A model generated the notes under the pieces. It made no database searches. It was given only the letters and a program-made list of their open reading frames with translations, and was not told the DNA's origin. A program made the position numbers and the translations under genes. Of a stretch of 64,000 bases of DNA, positions 36,593-45,204 are shown in pieces (the stretch's first letter is position 1; each line of letters opens with the position of its first letter). Source of the DNA: Sphingobacteriales bacterium JAD_PAG50586_3 (GTDB taxonomy: Bacteria > Bacteroidota > Bacteroidia > CAMBQF01); NCBI GenBank assembly GCA_023213195.1, contig CP096135.1:2538842-2602841 (forward strand), read 5' to 3'.

Positions 36593-37852
36593 CTAATAAC
36601 CGTATTTCTTATTCCAACGCCTCCGTAGGAACTCTCGCAACTCATTTTCCCTAGCATTAGGGCCGGGGTTATACAACACCGTACCACTTACTTTTTCAGG
36701 CAAAAACTCCTGCTCTACAAAGTTATTATCGTAGCTATGGGCGTATTTATAATTATCGCCATAGCCCATGTTTTTCATCAGCTTGGTAGGGGCATTGCGC
36801 AGGTGCAACGGCACAGGTAAATCGCCCGTGCGGCGTACAAGGTCCATAGCCATGCCAATAGCCTCGTAGCTGGCATTACTCTTAGGCGACGATGCTAAAT
36901 AGGTAGCGCATTGCGACAGGATTATCCGCCCTTCGGGGAAACCAATTTTATTCACCGCATCAAAGCAGGTGGTAGCCATAACAAGAGCTGTTGGGTTGGC
37001 GTTGCCAATATCTTCCGAAGCAAGAATAACCATGCGGCGGGCTATGAATAAAGGGTCTTCGCCACCTTCAATCATACGTGCTAACCAGTATACAGCCCCA
37101 TTAGGGTCGCTGCCACGCATAGATTTTATAAAAGCCGATATAATATCATAATGCTGTTCGCCGCTCTTATCATACATCGCCATATTTTGCTGTATGGCTT
37201 CCAGTACTAAGTCGTTGGTAATAACAACAGGGCCGGTGGTTACAGAGTTTACAACAAGATCTACAGCGTTGAGCAGTTTACGCGCATCGCCACCCGAAAT
37301 ACGGAGCAGTGCCTCGGTTTCTTTTACTTCAACATTGCGTTGTTTAAGCAGTTCGTCTTCGGTAACCGCTGTATGTATCAGGCCAACTAATTCTTCTTCC
37401 GATAAAGGCTTTAATGTATACACGGTACACCTTGATAAAAGGGCCGATATAACCTCAAACGATGGGTTCTCTGTTGTAGCACCAATAAGCGTTATAGTAC
37501 CTTTTTCTACTGCACCAAGTAAAGAGTCTTGCTGCGATTTGCTAAAACGGTGAATCTCGTCAATAAACAGTATAGCGCCTTCTTCAGCGCCCGCTTTTTC
37601 TATTACATCGCGAATATCCCTAACGCCTGAATTAATAGCGCTTAGTTGAAAATACGGCTTGTTTAAAGTCTTAGCAATAATATAAGCAAGGGTGGTTTTA
37701 CCAACGCCTGGTGGTCCCCATAAAATAATAGATGGGCATTGGCCCGCCTCAATCATACGGCGCAACGCCGCATTAGGACCAATTAAATGTTTTTGGCCTA
37801 AGTATTCATCAAATGTATGGGGGCGGAGCCTTTCGGCTAATGGCGCGGGCAT
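36593..37852 (-). CDS. rarA: Replication-associated recombination protein A (RarA/MgsA), AAA+ ATPase
   Basis: 419 residues, usual length. Starts MPAPLAERLRPHTFDEYLGQ; Walker A GPPGVGKTT at 46-54, Walker B ILFIDEIHRF at 94-103, sensor region IGATTENPSF, and the C-terminal tetramerisation domain with RGSDPNGAVYWLARM. RarA is a clamp-loader-related ATPase working at stalled replication forks with SSB and RecA. It stands alone, convergent with the omega-amidase gene. Confidence 0.93.
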   Translation of the reverse strand: MPAPLAERLRPHTFDEYLGQKHLIGPNAALRRMIEAGQCPSIILWGPPGVGKTTLAYIIAKTLNKPYFQLSAINSGVRDIRDVIEKAGAEEGAILFIDEIHRFSKSQQDSLLGAVEKGTITLIGATTENPSFEVISALLSRCTVYTLKPLSEEELVGLIHTAVTEDELLKQRNVEVKETEALLRISGGDARKLLNAVDLVVNSVTTGPVVITNDLVLEAIQQNMAMYDKSGEQHYDIISAFIKSMRGSDPNGAVYWLARMIEGGEDPLFIARRMVILASEDIGNANPTALVMATTCFDAVNKIGFPEGRIILSQCATYLASSPKSNASYEAIGMAMDLVRRTGDLPVPLHLRNAPTKLMKNMGYGDNYKYAHSYDNNFVEQEFLPEKVSGTVLYNPGPNARENELREFLRRRWNKKYGY

Positions 37853-37870
37853 ATCAAAATCCTTTCAATA

Positions 37871-37878
37871 CAAAGATA
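37871..37878 (-). promoter_or_regulatory. Promoter -7 element of rarA
   Basis: On the minus strand TATCTTTG, a perfect TAnnTTTG, ends 18 bases before the rarA ATG. Confidence 0.65.
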
Positions 37879-37926
37879 CAATTTTATCCCCTCGGTTTTA
37901 AGAGTTGAGGTAGGCTATTTTTTGTT

Positions 37927-37960
37927 CCCTCCCCTTTAAGGGGGAGGGTTAGGGAGGGGG
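37927..37960. repeat. GC-rich palindromic repeat (subfamily 1), copy C
   Basis: CCCTCCCCTTTAAGGGGGAG followed by GGTTAGGGAGGGGG. It lies between the divergent rarA and rRNA methyltransferase genes. Confidence 0.7.
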
Positions 37961-38005
37961 TAATAGGGGTAATAGTATTGTAATTTGGAATCTATATCAT
38001 GAAAT

Positions 38006-38031
38006 CTTTAAATCCTTAAATCCTTAAATCA
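38006..38031. repeat. Short direct repeat TCTTTAAA/TCCTTAAA
   Basis: Three imperfect tandem units of TCNTTAAA in the divergent promoter region, just before the -7 element of the methyltransferase gene. Could be a binding site or simple low-complexity DNA. Confidence 0.35.
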
Positions 38032-38035
38032 TGGC

Positions 38036-38043
38036 TATATTTG
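38036..38043 (+). promoter_or_regulatory. Promoter -7 element of the rRNA methyltransferase gene
   Basis: TATATTTG matches TAnnTTTG, 18 bases before the GTG start at 38062. Confidence 0.55.
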
Positions 38044-38061
38044 CTCCCTAATATTTTTTAA

Positions 38062-39269
38062 GTGCACGATAAGTTACACCGCAATTTAGTAATAGCTGTT
38101 GTTGAGGCATTGGCTGAGATTTTTATAGAAAACCGCTATGCCGATAAGGTTATAGAACGCACCCTGGCTGCCGACCCGCGCCGTGGTTCGCGCGACCGTG
38201 CCTTTATTGCCGATACCGTTTACAGCCTTGTACGCTGGTGGCGCTTAACGGGTTTTTATGCCAATGTTGATGATAAGAACGATGTAGACTCTATCTGGCG
38301 CAGGGTTACTGTGTGGTTTCAGGAATCGAACTACAAGCTGCCAGATTGGTTGCAGGAGTATGAGGTGAAAGAGTCTATATTGGAAAAACGCAGGCAAATG
38401 GCATCAGAAAAAAGGCCATTTCGCATAGCATACCCGATTGGTTAGAGCAACTGGGTAAACAGTATTTTAATGAGGAAAAGTGGAACACCGAAATGGAAAG
38501 CCTAAACGAGCGTGCCGAACTGGTTATCCGTGTTAACACCCTTAAAATTACTCGCCCTAAATTAAAGGCCCTTTTAGAAACACACGATATTGAATGCCTA
38601 ACCAGCGGTGAGTTTCCTGATGCTATGCTGGTGGAACGCAAAGGCAACCTCTTTGCCATGCAGGAGTTTAAAGACGGTTTGTTTGAGGTGCAAGATGCAG
38701 GTTCGCAGTCTATAGCCCCATTTCTACGTGTAGAGCCGGGCATGCGGGTTATTGATGCCTGTGCCGGCGCCGGAGGCAAAACGCTTCACTTGGCAGCTTT
38801 AATGCAGGGCAAGGGCCGTATAGTGTCTATGGATATTGAAGACTTTAAGTTGAATGAACTAAAACGCCGCGCCCGCCGCAACGGGGTGCCCAATATTGAA
38901 ACCCGTTTAATTGAAGGTGCTAAAACCATTAAACGTTTAGCTGAGAGTGCAGACAGGCTGTTGCTTGATGTACCATGCTCGGGTTTGGGTGTTATACGTC
39001 GCAACCCCGATGCAAAGTGGAAGCTAAACCCCGAATTTATAGAGCGTGTGCAACAAACACAGGCAGAGATTTTAAGCACCTACCCAACCATGCTTAAACC
39101 TGGCGGATTGATGGTATACGCTACATGCAGCATATTACCCGTTGAGAATGAAAACCAGGTAGAGAAATTTCTACAGGCCAACCCTAATTTCGAATTGTTA
39201 GAAGATAAGCACGTATGGCCATCAGAAGGGTTTGATGGTTTTTACATGGCGTTAATTAAAAAGAATTAA
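38062..39269 (+). CDS. rsmB: 16S rRNA m5C methyltransferase, RsmB/NOL1-NOP2-Sun family (frame broken at 38408-38413)
   Basis: About 402 residues. An N-terminal NusB-like helical domain (RNLVIAVVEALAEIFIENRY ... RGSRDRAFIADTVYSLVRWW) is followed by the SAM domain DACAGAGGKTLHLAALM, the first active cysteine in LLDVPCSGLGVIRRNPDAKW and the second in ATCSILPVENE. A seventh A in the A6 run at 38408-38413 gives SEKKAISHSIPDWLEQLG and joins the frames. RsmB methylates C967 of 16S rRNA (E. coli numbering); the exact target here is inferred. GTG start after a consensus promoter. Confidence 0.87.
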
Positions 39270-39290
39270 TAAAAATATTTTTTGTTTTTG

Positions 39291-39330
39291 TCCCCCTTTG
39301 GAGGGGGTGCCCGAAGGGCGGGGGAGGTTC
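39291..39330. repeat. GC-rich palindromic intergenic repeat (subfamily 2)
   Basis: CCCCCTTTGGAGGGGG then TGCCCGAAGGGCGGGGGAGG: two hairpins in a row, like the element at 34395. It lies between the methyltransferase and GNAT genes. Confidence 0.65.
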
Positions 39331-39352
39331 CGCTATGTAAATTATAAATAAC

Positions 39353-39847
39353 ATGTTAAAGTTAGTCCCCGCCACTACAGCCGATACCCAGACCATCCAC
39401 GATATTGCAGAGCGTGTATGGAGCAAGCATTATATCCCCAACATAATAACCCAAGACCAAATGGATTATATGATGGAGTGGATGTATTCGGCCAATAGCT
39501 TAGCAAAGCAAATGGCAGAGGACGCCCACTTTTTTATGATGGATTATAAAGGGCAAACGGTGGGATATATTTCTATTAACGATAACGATGGCGACCTGTT
39601 CCTTAACAAGTTTTATATAGATACCGAGTACCAACGATTGAACCTTGGCAGCAATGCTTTAGCCCTCGCATTATCCGAATTCCCTGGTGCTAAAACCATC
39701 CGCCTGCAAGTAAACCGCAAAAACTTTAAAGCCATAAACTTCTACTTTAAAAACGGTTTTACTATTGAAAAAGTTGAAGACTTCGACATAGGCAACAACT
39801 ACCTGATGGAAGATTATGTGATGTTAAAGAAGTTATACGAAAAATAA
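39353..39847 (+). CDS. GNAT family N-acetyltransferase
   Basis: 164 residues. N-terminal LVPATTADTQTIHDIAERVW, then motif A as NKFYIDTEYQRLNLGSNALAL and motif B as RLQVNRKNFKAINFYFKNGF, which define the fold. Substrate unknown; the form resembles the spermidine/small-amine group. It ends 10 bases before a REP-like element. Confidence 0.85.
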   Translation: MLKLVPATTADTQTIHDIAERVWSKHYIPNIITQDQMDYMMEWMYSANSLAKQMAEDAHFFMMDYKGQTVGYISINDNDGDLFLNKFYIDTEYQRLNLGSNALALALSEFPGAKTIRLQVNRKNFKAINFYFKNGFTIEKVEDFDIGNNYLMEDYVMLKKLYEK

Positions 39848-39857
39848 AAAGGTTAAC

Positions 39858-39894
39858 GTCATTCCCGCGCAGGCGGGAATCTCACCAAGCGGTA
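39858..39894. repeat. REP-like element, GTCATTCC type, copy 2
   Basis: Hairpin ATTCCCGC / GCGGGAAT, then CTCACCAAGCGGTA. Compared with copy 1 at 36487 both stem arms changed together (T to C, A to G), which is what a selected hairpin would show. Confidence 0.7.
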
Positions 39895-39916
39895 GTAGAA
39901 AATATAGGTAACTAAT

Positions 39917-40798
39917 CTACCTACCCAACACCTTATTTGCTACATCAGGAAAATTGGTGATAATACCATCCACACCCAGGTTAATGGCTTTGCGCATTTT
40001 ATCTTCGGTGTTTAGCGTAAAGGGATAAACTGTTTTATTTTCTGCATGCATTTTCTTAACCCATGCTTTAGTAACAAATAGATGGTGCGGGTTTACCGAT
40101 GTAACATAAGGTAGCGGCGTAAACTTACCACCCTTTAATTCTCGCGTTACGTGCAACGGCATAATGCCTTTAGGGGCTATAATTAACTGTTGACATTCTA
40201 AGTCGGGTGCCAGTTTGTGCATCTCTTCTAAATAAGCAACCTCAAACGATTGTATTACCACCCAACCCTCGGCTTTATTCTTTCTAATACATTCAATAAC
40301 CTTTGTAACCAATTCGGTATAAAGCCCTTTCTCAGGCCATTTAAGTTCTATAAGCACCTTGGTTTTTTCTCCCGATAGTTTCAATACTTCATCCAGTGTG
40401 GGCACTGCTTCACCTTTAAACTCAGGCTTAAATTTGCTGCCTGCATCAAGGGTTTTAATATAGCTGTAGGTTAGGTTTTCAATATCTCCTTCGCCATTAG
40501 TAGTGCGGTTAACACTATGGTCGTGCATTACAATAAGGCTATCGTCTTTCGATACATGTACATCCAGCTCCATCAAATCAACCTTAAATTCCATGGCTTT
40601 TTTAAACGATGCTATTGTGTTTTCAGGCGCTAAACCCGAAGCGCCACGGTGGGCAATAACTATAACGTTTTTCTTGTTGGGGTTATCATCAGTAGAGGTA
40701 GCCGTAAAGTTTATATAGGGCACGCCAATAGCCAGTAGCAGGAATAACAGCACGATAGAGAGTAGGGTTAATAATGTGATTTTTATTTTACGACGCAT
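39917..40798 (-). CDS. Glycerophosphodiester phosphodiesterase
   Basis: 293 residues with an N-terminal membrane segment (about 8-28, TLLTLLSIVLLFLLLAIGV) after a basic KIKITLL-type start, so membrane-anchored or secreted. GDPD motifs: VIAHRGASGLAPENTIASF, MELDVHVSKDDSLIVMHDH and VLIELKWPEKG. It cleaves glycerophosphodiesters from phospholipid turnover to glycerol-3-phosphate and an alcohol. It begins 8 bases after the DUF4180 gene, making it the last gene of the minus-strand envelope operon. Confidence 0.9.
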   Translation of the reverse strand: MRRKIKITLLTLLSIVLLFLLLAIGVPYINFTATSTDDNPNKKNVIVIAHRGASGLAPENTIASFKKAMEFKVDLMELDVHVSKDDSLIVMHDHSVNRTTNGEGDIENLTYSYIKTLDAGSKFKPEFKGEAVPTLDEVLKLSGEKTKVLIELKWPEKGLYTELVTKVIECIRKNKAEGWVVIQSFEVAYLEEMHKLAPDLECQQLIIAPKGIMPLHVTRELKGGKFTPLPYVTSVNPHHLFVTKAWVKKMHAENKTVYPFTLNTEDKMRKAINLGVDGIITNFPDVANKVLGR

Positions 40799-40806
40799 GC
40801 GTAAAT

Positions 40807-41158
40807 TTAAGCTAAAGCTGTTACCGCCTCTGTTAAATTTTCAGCAAAGTATATGCTTTTACCTTTGTTGCTTTCGCGGATAAAGTCTTGTAGGCTGATG
40901 CTGGTTACATTAGTAAAATTACCCACAATAGCTAAGGCGGCAACGGTAGTTTACAAATTTTTGCAATACATCGCCTGCAATGCCAGTGTGCAGTTCAAAA
41001 AATGCAGGAATGATGTTTTCCTGATGCAGAATAATACCGGTAACATCAGTAAGGGAAGGATTATAAATTAAATCTAAAACATCCTGGCCTGAGGATATGA
41101 TAACAGCATCAGTAACCACTTCGGCAACTTTATCATGATTATGAAACTGAAATTGCAT
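40807..41158 (-). CDS. DUF4180 protein (frame broken near 40943)
   Basis: About 116 residues after joining. The first frame reads QDVLDLIYNPSLTDVTGIIL and FFELHTGIAGDVLQKFVNYR, a good DUF4180 pattern, and ends at 40919. Removing one base at CGTTGCC gives AALAIVGNFTNVTSISLQDF and ESNKGKSIYFAENL to the stop at 40807, which completes the domain. Function unknown; homologs are small cytoplasmic proteins. It begins 2 bases after the uppP stop, so it is coupled to uppP. Confidence 0.75.
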
Positions 41159-41160
41159 GG

Positions 41161-41966
41161 TTATGATATTTTCAAATCAACACCTGCTACAATAAGCGCA
41201 ATAATGATTAAGCCCACTACAATACGGTACCAGCCAAACAGCTTAAACCCATATTTAGACAGGTAGCCAATAAAGAATTTTATAGCAGCTAAGGCCACAA
41301 TAAATGCCACTATATTACCTACAACAAGCATCATTATGTTGTTGCTGTCGGTAAGCATTTCGGGGTTTCTTTATAGGCTTTAAGCAGCTTATAACCTGTG
41401 GCTGCAAACATGGTAGGTACGGCTAAAAAGAAAGAAAACTCTGCTGCTAAACTGCGCGTAAGGCCCTGTTGCATACCACCAATAATAGATGCAGCACTGC
41501 GGCTAACACCCGGTATCATAGCTATACACTGCCATATACCAATTATAAACCCTTTTTGGTAGCTTATTTCTTCTTCTTTATCTATTACAGGCTTATTAAA
41601 TACCTTATCAATAAAAAGTAAAATAATACCGCCAACTAATAACGATATAGCTACCGTCAATGGGCTTTCTAATAATGCATCAATTTTATCAGACAATAAG
41701 AAACCAATAGCTAACGCAGGGATAACAGCTATAATTAACTTAATGTAAAACTGTAAGCGGGTAACATCAAAAAAACGTTTCCAGTATAGTACTACCACCG
41801 CCAGTATAGCCCCCAATTGTATACAAATTTCAAACAGTTTGGTAAAGGGGTGTTCAGCAATGCCCATAAGGCTGCCGGTAATAATCATGTGCCCTGTTGA
41901 TGATACGGGTAAGTACTCTGTTAACCCCTCAACAATAGCAAGGATAATAGCTTCTATAAGCGACAT
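41161..41966 (-). CDS. uppP: Undecaprenyl-diphosphatase UppP/BacA (frame broken at 41362-41365)
   Basis: About 268 residues after joining. Starts [20 protein letters not shown] with the catalytic Glu region [14 protein letters not shown] and the second motif [14 protein letters not shown]; eight membrane helices are plausible. The first frame ends at 41334. One more C in the C4 run (ACCCCGAAATG on the minus strand) gives [11 protein letters not shown] and the final helices. UppP recycles the lipid carrier undecaprenyl phosphate for cell-wall and glycan synthesis. Position after ftsX and DUF3098 is conserved in Bacteroidota; the usual next gene truB is replaced by DUF4180. Confidence 0.92.
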
Positions 41967-41990
41967 CTCGTAAGTTAAATTGAAACGCCC

Positions 41991-42013
41991 GTCACACTGA
42001 GCGTAGTCGAAGT
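41991..42013. repeat. Repeat-like GTCACACTGAGCGTAGTCG element
   Basis: The sequence GTCACACTGAGCG + TAGTCGAAGT between DUF3098 and uppP is a form widely seen as a short dispersed repeat in bacterial genomes. Only one copy is in the window, so the call rests on recall of the motif. Confidence 0.4.
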
Positions 42014-42014
42014 A

Positions 42015-42290
42015 TTAAGCCTTAGGCTTTTTCAAAATAGCAAAAACGCCCAACGCAAATCCTGCAATAATAACTAGCGGGGCTACGGTAATGCGGGTAG
42101 TGCTAAATAATTCTTCGCTAAACACATTAGGGTCTTCAGAACCGCCACCGGCCATCATAATATAGCCAAGTACAATTATGGCAAATGATACGATTAGCAA
42201 AATGTAGTTCTCGCGGCCAAATACAAACTGGCCTTGGTTGTTATTAGTGACTTTAGTAGCCGTTACGGGTTGTTTTTTAGCGTCTGCCAT
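42015..42290 (-). CDS. DUF3098 membrane protein
   Basis: 91 residues with two membrane helices (about 31-48 and 69-86) around ENYILLIVSFAIIVLGYIMM and the conserved SEELFSTTRITVAPLVIIAG. DUF3098 genes are almost always placed between ftsX and uppP in this phylum, as here. No activity is known; a role with FtsX or in lipid-carrier recycling is a guess. Starts 3 bases after the ftsX stop. Confidence 0.87.
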   Translation of the reverse strand: MADAKKQPVTATKVTNNNQGQFVFGRENYILLIVSFAIIVLGYIMMAGGGSEDPNVFSEELFSTTRITVAPLVIIAGFALGVFAILKKPKA

Positions 42291-42293
42291 TGT

Positions 42294-43160
42294 TTAATAA
42301 AGTTGGTCTGTACGTGTTTTTAAATACAGTTGCAATGCTATAAGGGTGCTAAGATACGAAATTAGTAAACCAAGCAACAATAATGTCCCTGCAAGTGGTG
42401 TAAGTAGTTTATAATCAAGCAATAGGTTAAATTCAAGGTTGGATTGCTGGTAAAGCAATCCGGCAATGGTAAGGGCAAGCAAGCCACCGGCTATTGCCCA
42501 GGCTATAAGCCCGTTTATAAATGCCCTGCTGATAAAAGGGCGGCGAATAAAGCTTTGCGTAGCGCCTACCAGTAGCATACTCTTTATCAGTAAGCGTTGC
42601 GAGTATATATCTAAGCGGATAGACGAGTTGATTAGCGACACACAAACTACCAAGAGCAACAAGGCAAAGCCCAGTATGGCAAAGCCAATGTTTTTAGCGG
42701 TTTCGTTAAGTTCTCCGGTTACGGTTTCGCTGTAGGTAACATCGCTAACCACAGGGTCTTTAACAAGGTCGGCCTTAATTTTAGCTACCTGGCCTATGGT
42801 AGTATATTCAGGTTTTAGATTAACCTCTAGCGATGGCTCTAAAAAATTCTCGCCGGTAAGGTCCATAAAGTCTTCGCCAATATCTTTTTTGTAACGCTCT
42901 AGGGCAGTGGCTTTGTCAACATACACCACCTTGGCTGAATACGGTGCGGCCTCCAGCTTTTTTTGCAGACCTTTTACTAGCAAAGAGTCGGCCTCATTTT
43001 TAACAAATACCGTAAATGGCAGGCTTTGGCGCAGGTGCTTATCTAGCTGCACGGCATAAACCACAATAAGCCCTGTAAGGCCCAGCATAAATATTACCAG
43101 CGATATGCTTAGCACCGCCGATACCCTGTTGGTTGTTTTTTTAGTTGCTTTTTCTTCCAC
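42294..43160 (-). CDS. ftsX: Cell division protein FtsX (ABC transporter permease)
   Basis: 288 residues: an N-terminal helix (VSAVLSISLVIFMLGLTGLI), an extracellular domain (about 60-165), then three helices (IGFAILGFALLLLVVCVSLI, WAIAGGLLALTIAGLL and LAGTLLLLGLLISYLSTLIA). FtsX works with the ATPase FtsE to control peptidoglycan hydrolases at the division site. The ftsE gene is not adjacent, as is usual in Bacteroidota. Part of the 45087-39917 operon. Confidence 0.88.
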   Translation of the reverse strand: MEEKATKKTTNRVSAVLSISLVIFMLGLTGLIVVYAVQLDKHLRQSLPFTVFVKNEADSLLVKGLQKKLEAAPYSAKVVYVDKATALERYKKDIGEDFMDLTGENFLEPSLEVNLKPEYTTIGQVAKIKADLVKDPVVSDVTYSETVTGELNETAKNIGFAILGFALLLLVVCVSLINSSIRLDIYSQRLLIKSMLLVGATQSFIRRPFISRAFINGLIAWAIAGGLLALTIAGLLYQQSNLEFNLLLDYKLLTPLAGTLLLLGLLISYLSTLIALQLYLKTRTDQLY

Positions 43161-43161
43161 C

Positions 43162-43650
43162 TTAATTTACTGCCTGCGCGTGGGGTTTAATACTTTCTAT
43201 AACGTACCAGTTGCCATTAATATTTACACATTTAACCGATGCTGTATGCTGTTTGCCATTACCATCGGTAAACATAACCTGCACTGCTGTATGCTCGCGG
43301 TTGTCTTTGTTAAAAGGCTCGTGGCTTACGGCTGGTGTGCTGGCTTTATCCCATATAACGCCATCGGCCTGTAATTTATTTTTAGTGGCAACCCAATCGT
43401 CGTTTAATTTTTTGGCAGTACCCTGGGCTAAGAATTTTAACAGCGTAGAATCGTCTTTGGTGCTTTTAGCATCTTTAATAATCTTTAACTCGGCCAGGGT
43501 AGGGTAGTAGATAGATAGCTCTTTCTCGTTATTGTTTTTTAACGAGTTGTAAAGCGCTTTGCCAATATCTTGTGTTGTTCCTCCTTTTTGTGCTGAAATT
43601 GCAAATGCAACAATCAATAAAAGGGCAATAGTTAATAAGCCTTTCTTCAT
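43162..43650 (-). CDS. Small secreted protein, paralog of the upstream gene
   Basis: About 162 residues from the ATG at 43650, one base after the stop of its upstream paralog. Signal peptide GLLTIALLLIVAFAISAQ. The C-terminus CVNINGNWYVIESIKPHAQAVN lines up with CTKIDNRWFIVSNILPTGQSVN of the neighbour, so the two come from a duplication. Fold unknown; the W-x-V/I end strand is reminiscent of NTF2-like proteins. It precedes ftsX by 1 base, so it is probably translated from the same message. Confidence 0.72.
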   Translation of the reverse strand: MKKGLLTIALLLIVAFAISAQKGGTTQDIGKALYNSLKNNNEKELSIYYPTLAELKIIKDAKSTKDDSTLLKFLAQGTAKKLNDDWVATKNKLQADGVIWDKASTPAVSHEPFNKDNREHTAVQVMFTDGNGKQHTASVKCVNINGNWYVIESIKPHAQAVN

Positions 43651-43651
43651 A

Positions 43652-44071
43652 CTAATTAACAGATTGGCCTGTAGGCAGAATGTTAGAAACAATAAACCAA
43701 CGGTTATCTATTTTGGTGCAACGTGCCGAAATAGTATAAGCTACGCCATTAGACACAGCCGAATATTTTATAATACCATGTTCCAAACCCTCTGAATTAA
43801 ACAAAACGGTTTCGGTTTGCGATGCGGTAGGTACATTAAAATTAACACCTTGCTTAACTAAAACACCGTGGACTGTGGCAACCTGCCCAAGTAGCATATC
43901 GTGGTTGTCGCCCTCTGTGTCTTTTAGCAGCGGGTCTATTAGCAACGGGTTGTTTGTGCTTACAGCCTCAAATAATACCGGGGCAATATCTTCTAAATTG
44001 GCTTTACCTGTTTGGGCATTAATGCTTAACGTGCTTAGCACCAACATTAAAATGATAACTACTTTTTTCAT
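43652..44071 (-). CDS. Small secreted protein, paralog of the downstream gene
   Basis: 139 residues with signal peptide VVIILMLVLSTLSINAQ. Mature part rich in beta strands, ending with RCTKIDNRWFIVSNILPTG. Its start codon overlaps the stop of the GT2 gene by 4 bases (ATGA), showing translational coupling. Function unknown; context suggests a periplasmic partner in envelope assembly. Confidence 0.72.
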   Translation of the reverse strand: MKKVVIILMLVLSTLSINAQTGKANLEDIAPVLFEAVSTNNPLLIDPLLKDTEGDNHDMLLGQVATVHGVLVKQGVNFNVPTASQTETVLFNSEGLEHGIIKYSAVSNGVAYTISARCTKIDNRWFIVSNILPTGQSVN

Positions 44072-45087
44072 TTCATTATTTGTTTAAAGGTTTTACTTCC
44101 TTTTACAAAGAAAGCATATACAATACTATGGTCCACCATCTCGGTATGCGAATAATTAACAACGTTTTTACCCAGTTGGTTGCGTTTTTTTAACAGTTTG
44201 GGTATTTGGCTGTAGAAGACAAAATGCCCCTTAATTACCGCCCAAAAATGGGTAAAATCGCCCCGCAGTAAAAACCGCAAACCTGCTACACCATCTAACA
44301 CCATGCGACCGTAAATACGCAGCATAACATCGTACGGCTTACCGTTTTTCAATAATAAATATAGGTTATTTCTAAAGTTTAAATACGTTTTTCTTGGACT
44401 TTCAGCATTTAAAGTACCTCCACCAACATGGTAAACCTTGCTTTGTGGGCAAACCATAATACGATAGCCCATGTTTTTTAACCTCCAGCAAAGGTCAATC
44501 TCTTCCATGTGGGCAAAAAAATCATCATCGAGCCCGCCGCTTTGGTGGTATAAATTGGCCCTTACAAACATAGCCGCCCCCGATGCCCAAAAAACATCAA
44601 CCGTATCGTTGTATTGGCCCTCATCGGTTTCGGTTTCAAAGAACACGCGGCCCCTGCAAAACGGGTAGCCCCATTTATCAATAAACCCACCGGCAGCACC
44701 GGCGTATTCAAATTTTTCTTTTTGGTGATAAGCCAAAATCTTAGGTTGGCAAGCTGCTATTTTTGGGTCGCTATCCATTAGGTTGATAATGGGTTCAATC
44801 CAGTTAGCGGTTACTTCTACATCAGAATTAAGTAGCACATAATAATCGGCCCTTATTTTTTTTAGCGCATCATTATATCCCTTTGCAAATCCGCCGTTTA
44901 CATCATTCACCACAATCTTAACCTGCGGAAATTCTTTCTGCACATACGCTACAGATTCGTCGGTAGATGCGTTGTCGGCCAGCCATACTTCGGCATAGGG
45001 AATAGAGTGTTGGCAGACCCCGGCAAGAAACTGCTTAAGGTATTTAACCCCATTAAAATTAAGTATAACAACCGCTGTATGTGGCAC
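44068..45087 (-). CDS. Glycosyltransferase family 2 (WbbL/rhamnosyltransferase-like)
   Basis: 339 residues, GTG start. VVILNFNGVKYLKQFLAG, ADNASTDESVAYV, VVNDVNGGFAKGYN, the metal site LLNSDVEV, and FFAHMEEIDLCWRLKNMGYR with the YHVGGGT loop are the pattern of the WbbL-like subgroup that adds rhamnose or similar sugars to lipid-linked glycans. First gene of the envelope operon, with uppP downstream. The upstream TAATATTG is a weak -7 element. Confidence 0.88.
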   Translation of the reverse strand: MPHTAVVILNFNGVKYLKQFLAGVCQHSIPYAEVWLADNASTDESVAYVQKEFPQVKIVVNDVNGGFAKGYNDALKKIRADYYVLLNSDVEVTANWIEPIINLMDSDPKIAACQPKILAYHQKEKFEYAGAAGGFIDKWGYPFCRGRVFFETETDEGQYNDTVDVFWASGAAMFVRANLYHQSGGLDDDFFAHMEEIDLCWRLKNMGYRIMVCPQSKVYHVGGGTLNAESPRKTYLNFRNNLYLLLKNGKPYDVMLRIYGRMVLDGVAGLRFLLRGDFTHFWAVIKGHFVFYSQIPKLLKKRNQLGKNVVNYSHTEMVDHSIVYAFFVKGSKTFKQIMK

Positions 45088-45204
45088 TATGGTAATAATT
45101 TAAACGGCAATATTACAAAAGCCCTGCATACTAAACAGCTATGTGTTTGTAAATGCCTGTGCCTTGTGTAAACATTACTTATTGTGTGGCTATTTTTACA
45201 ACGT

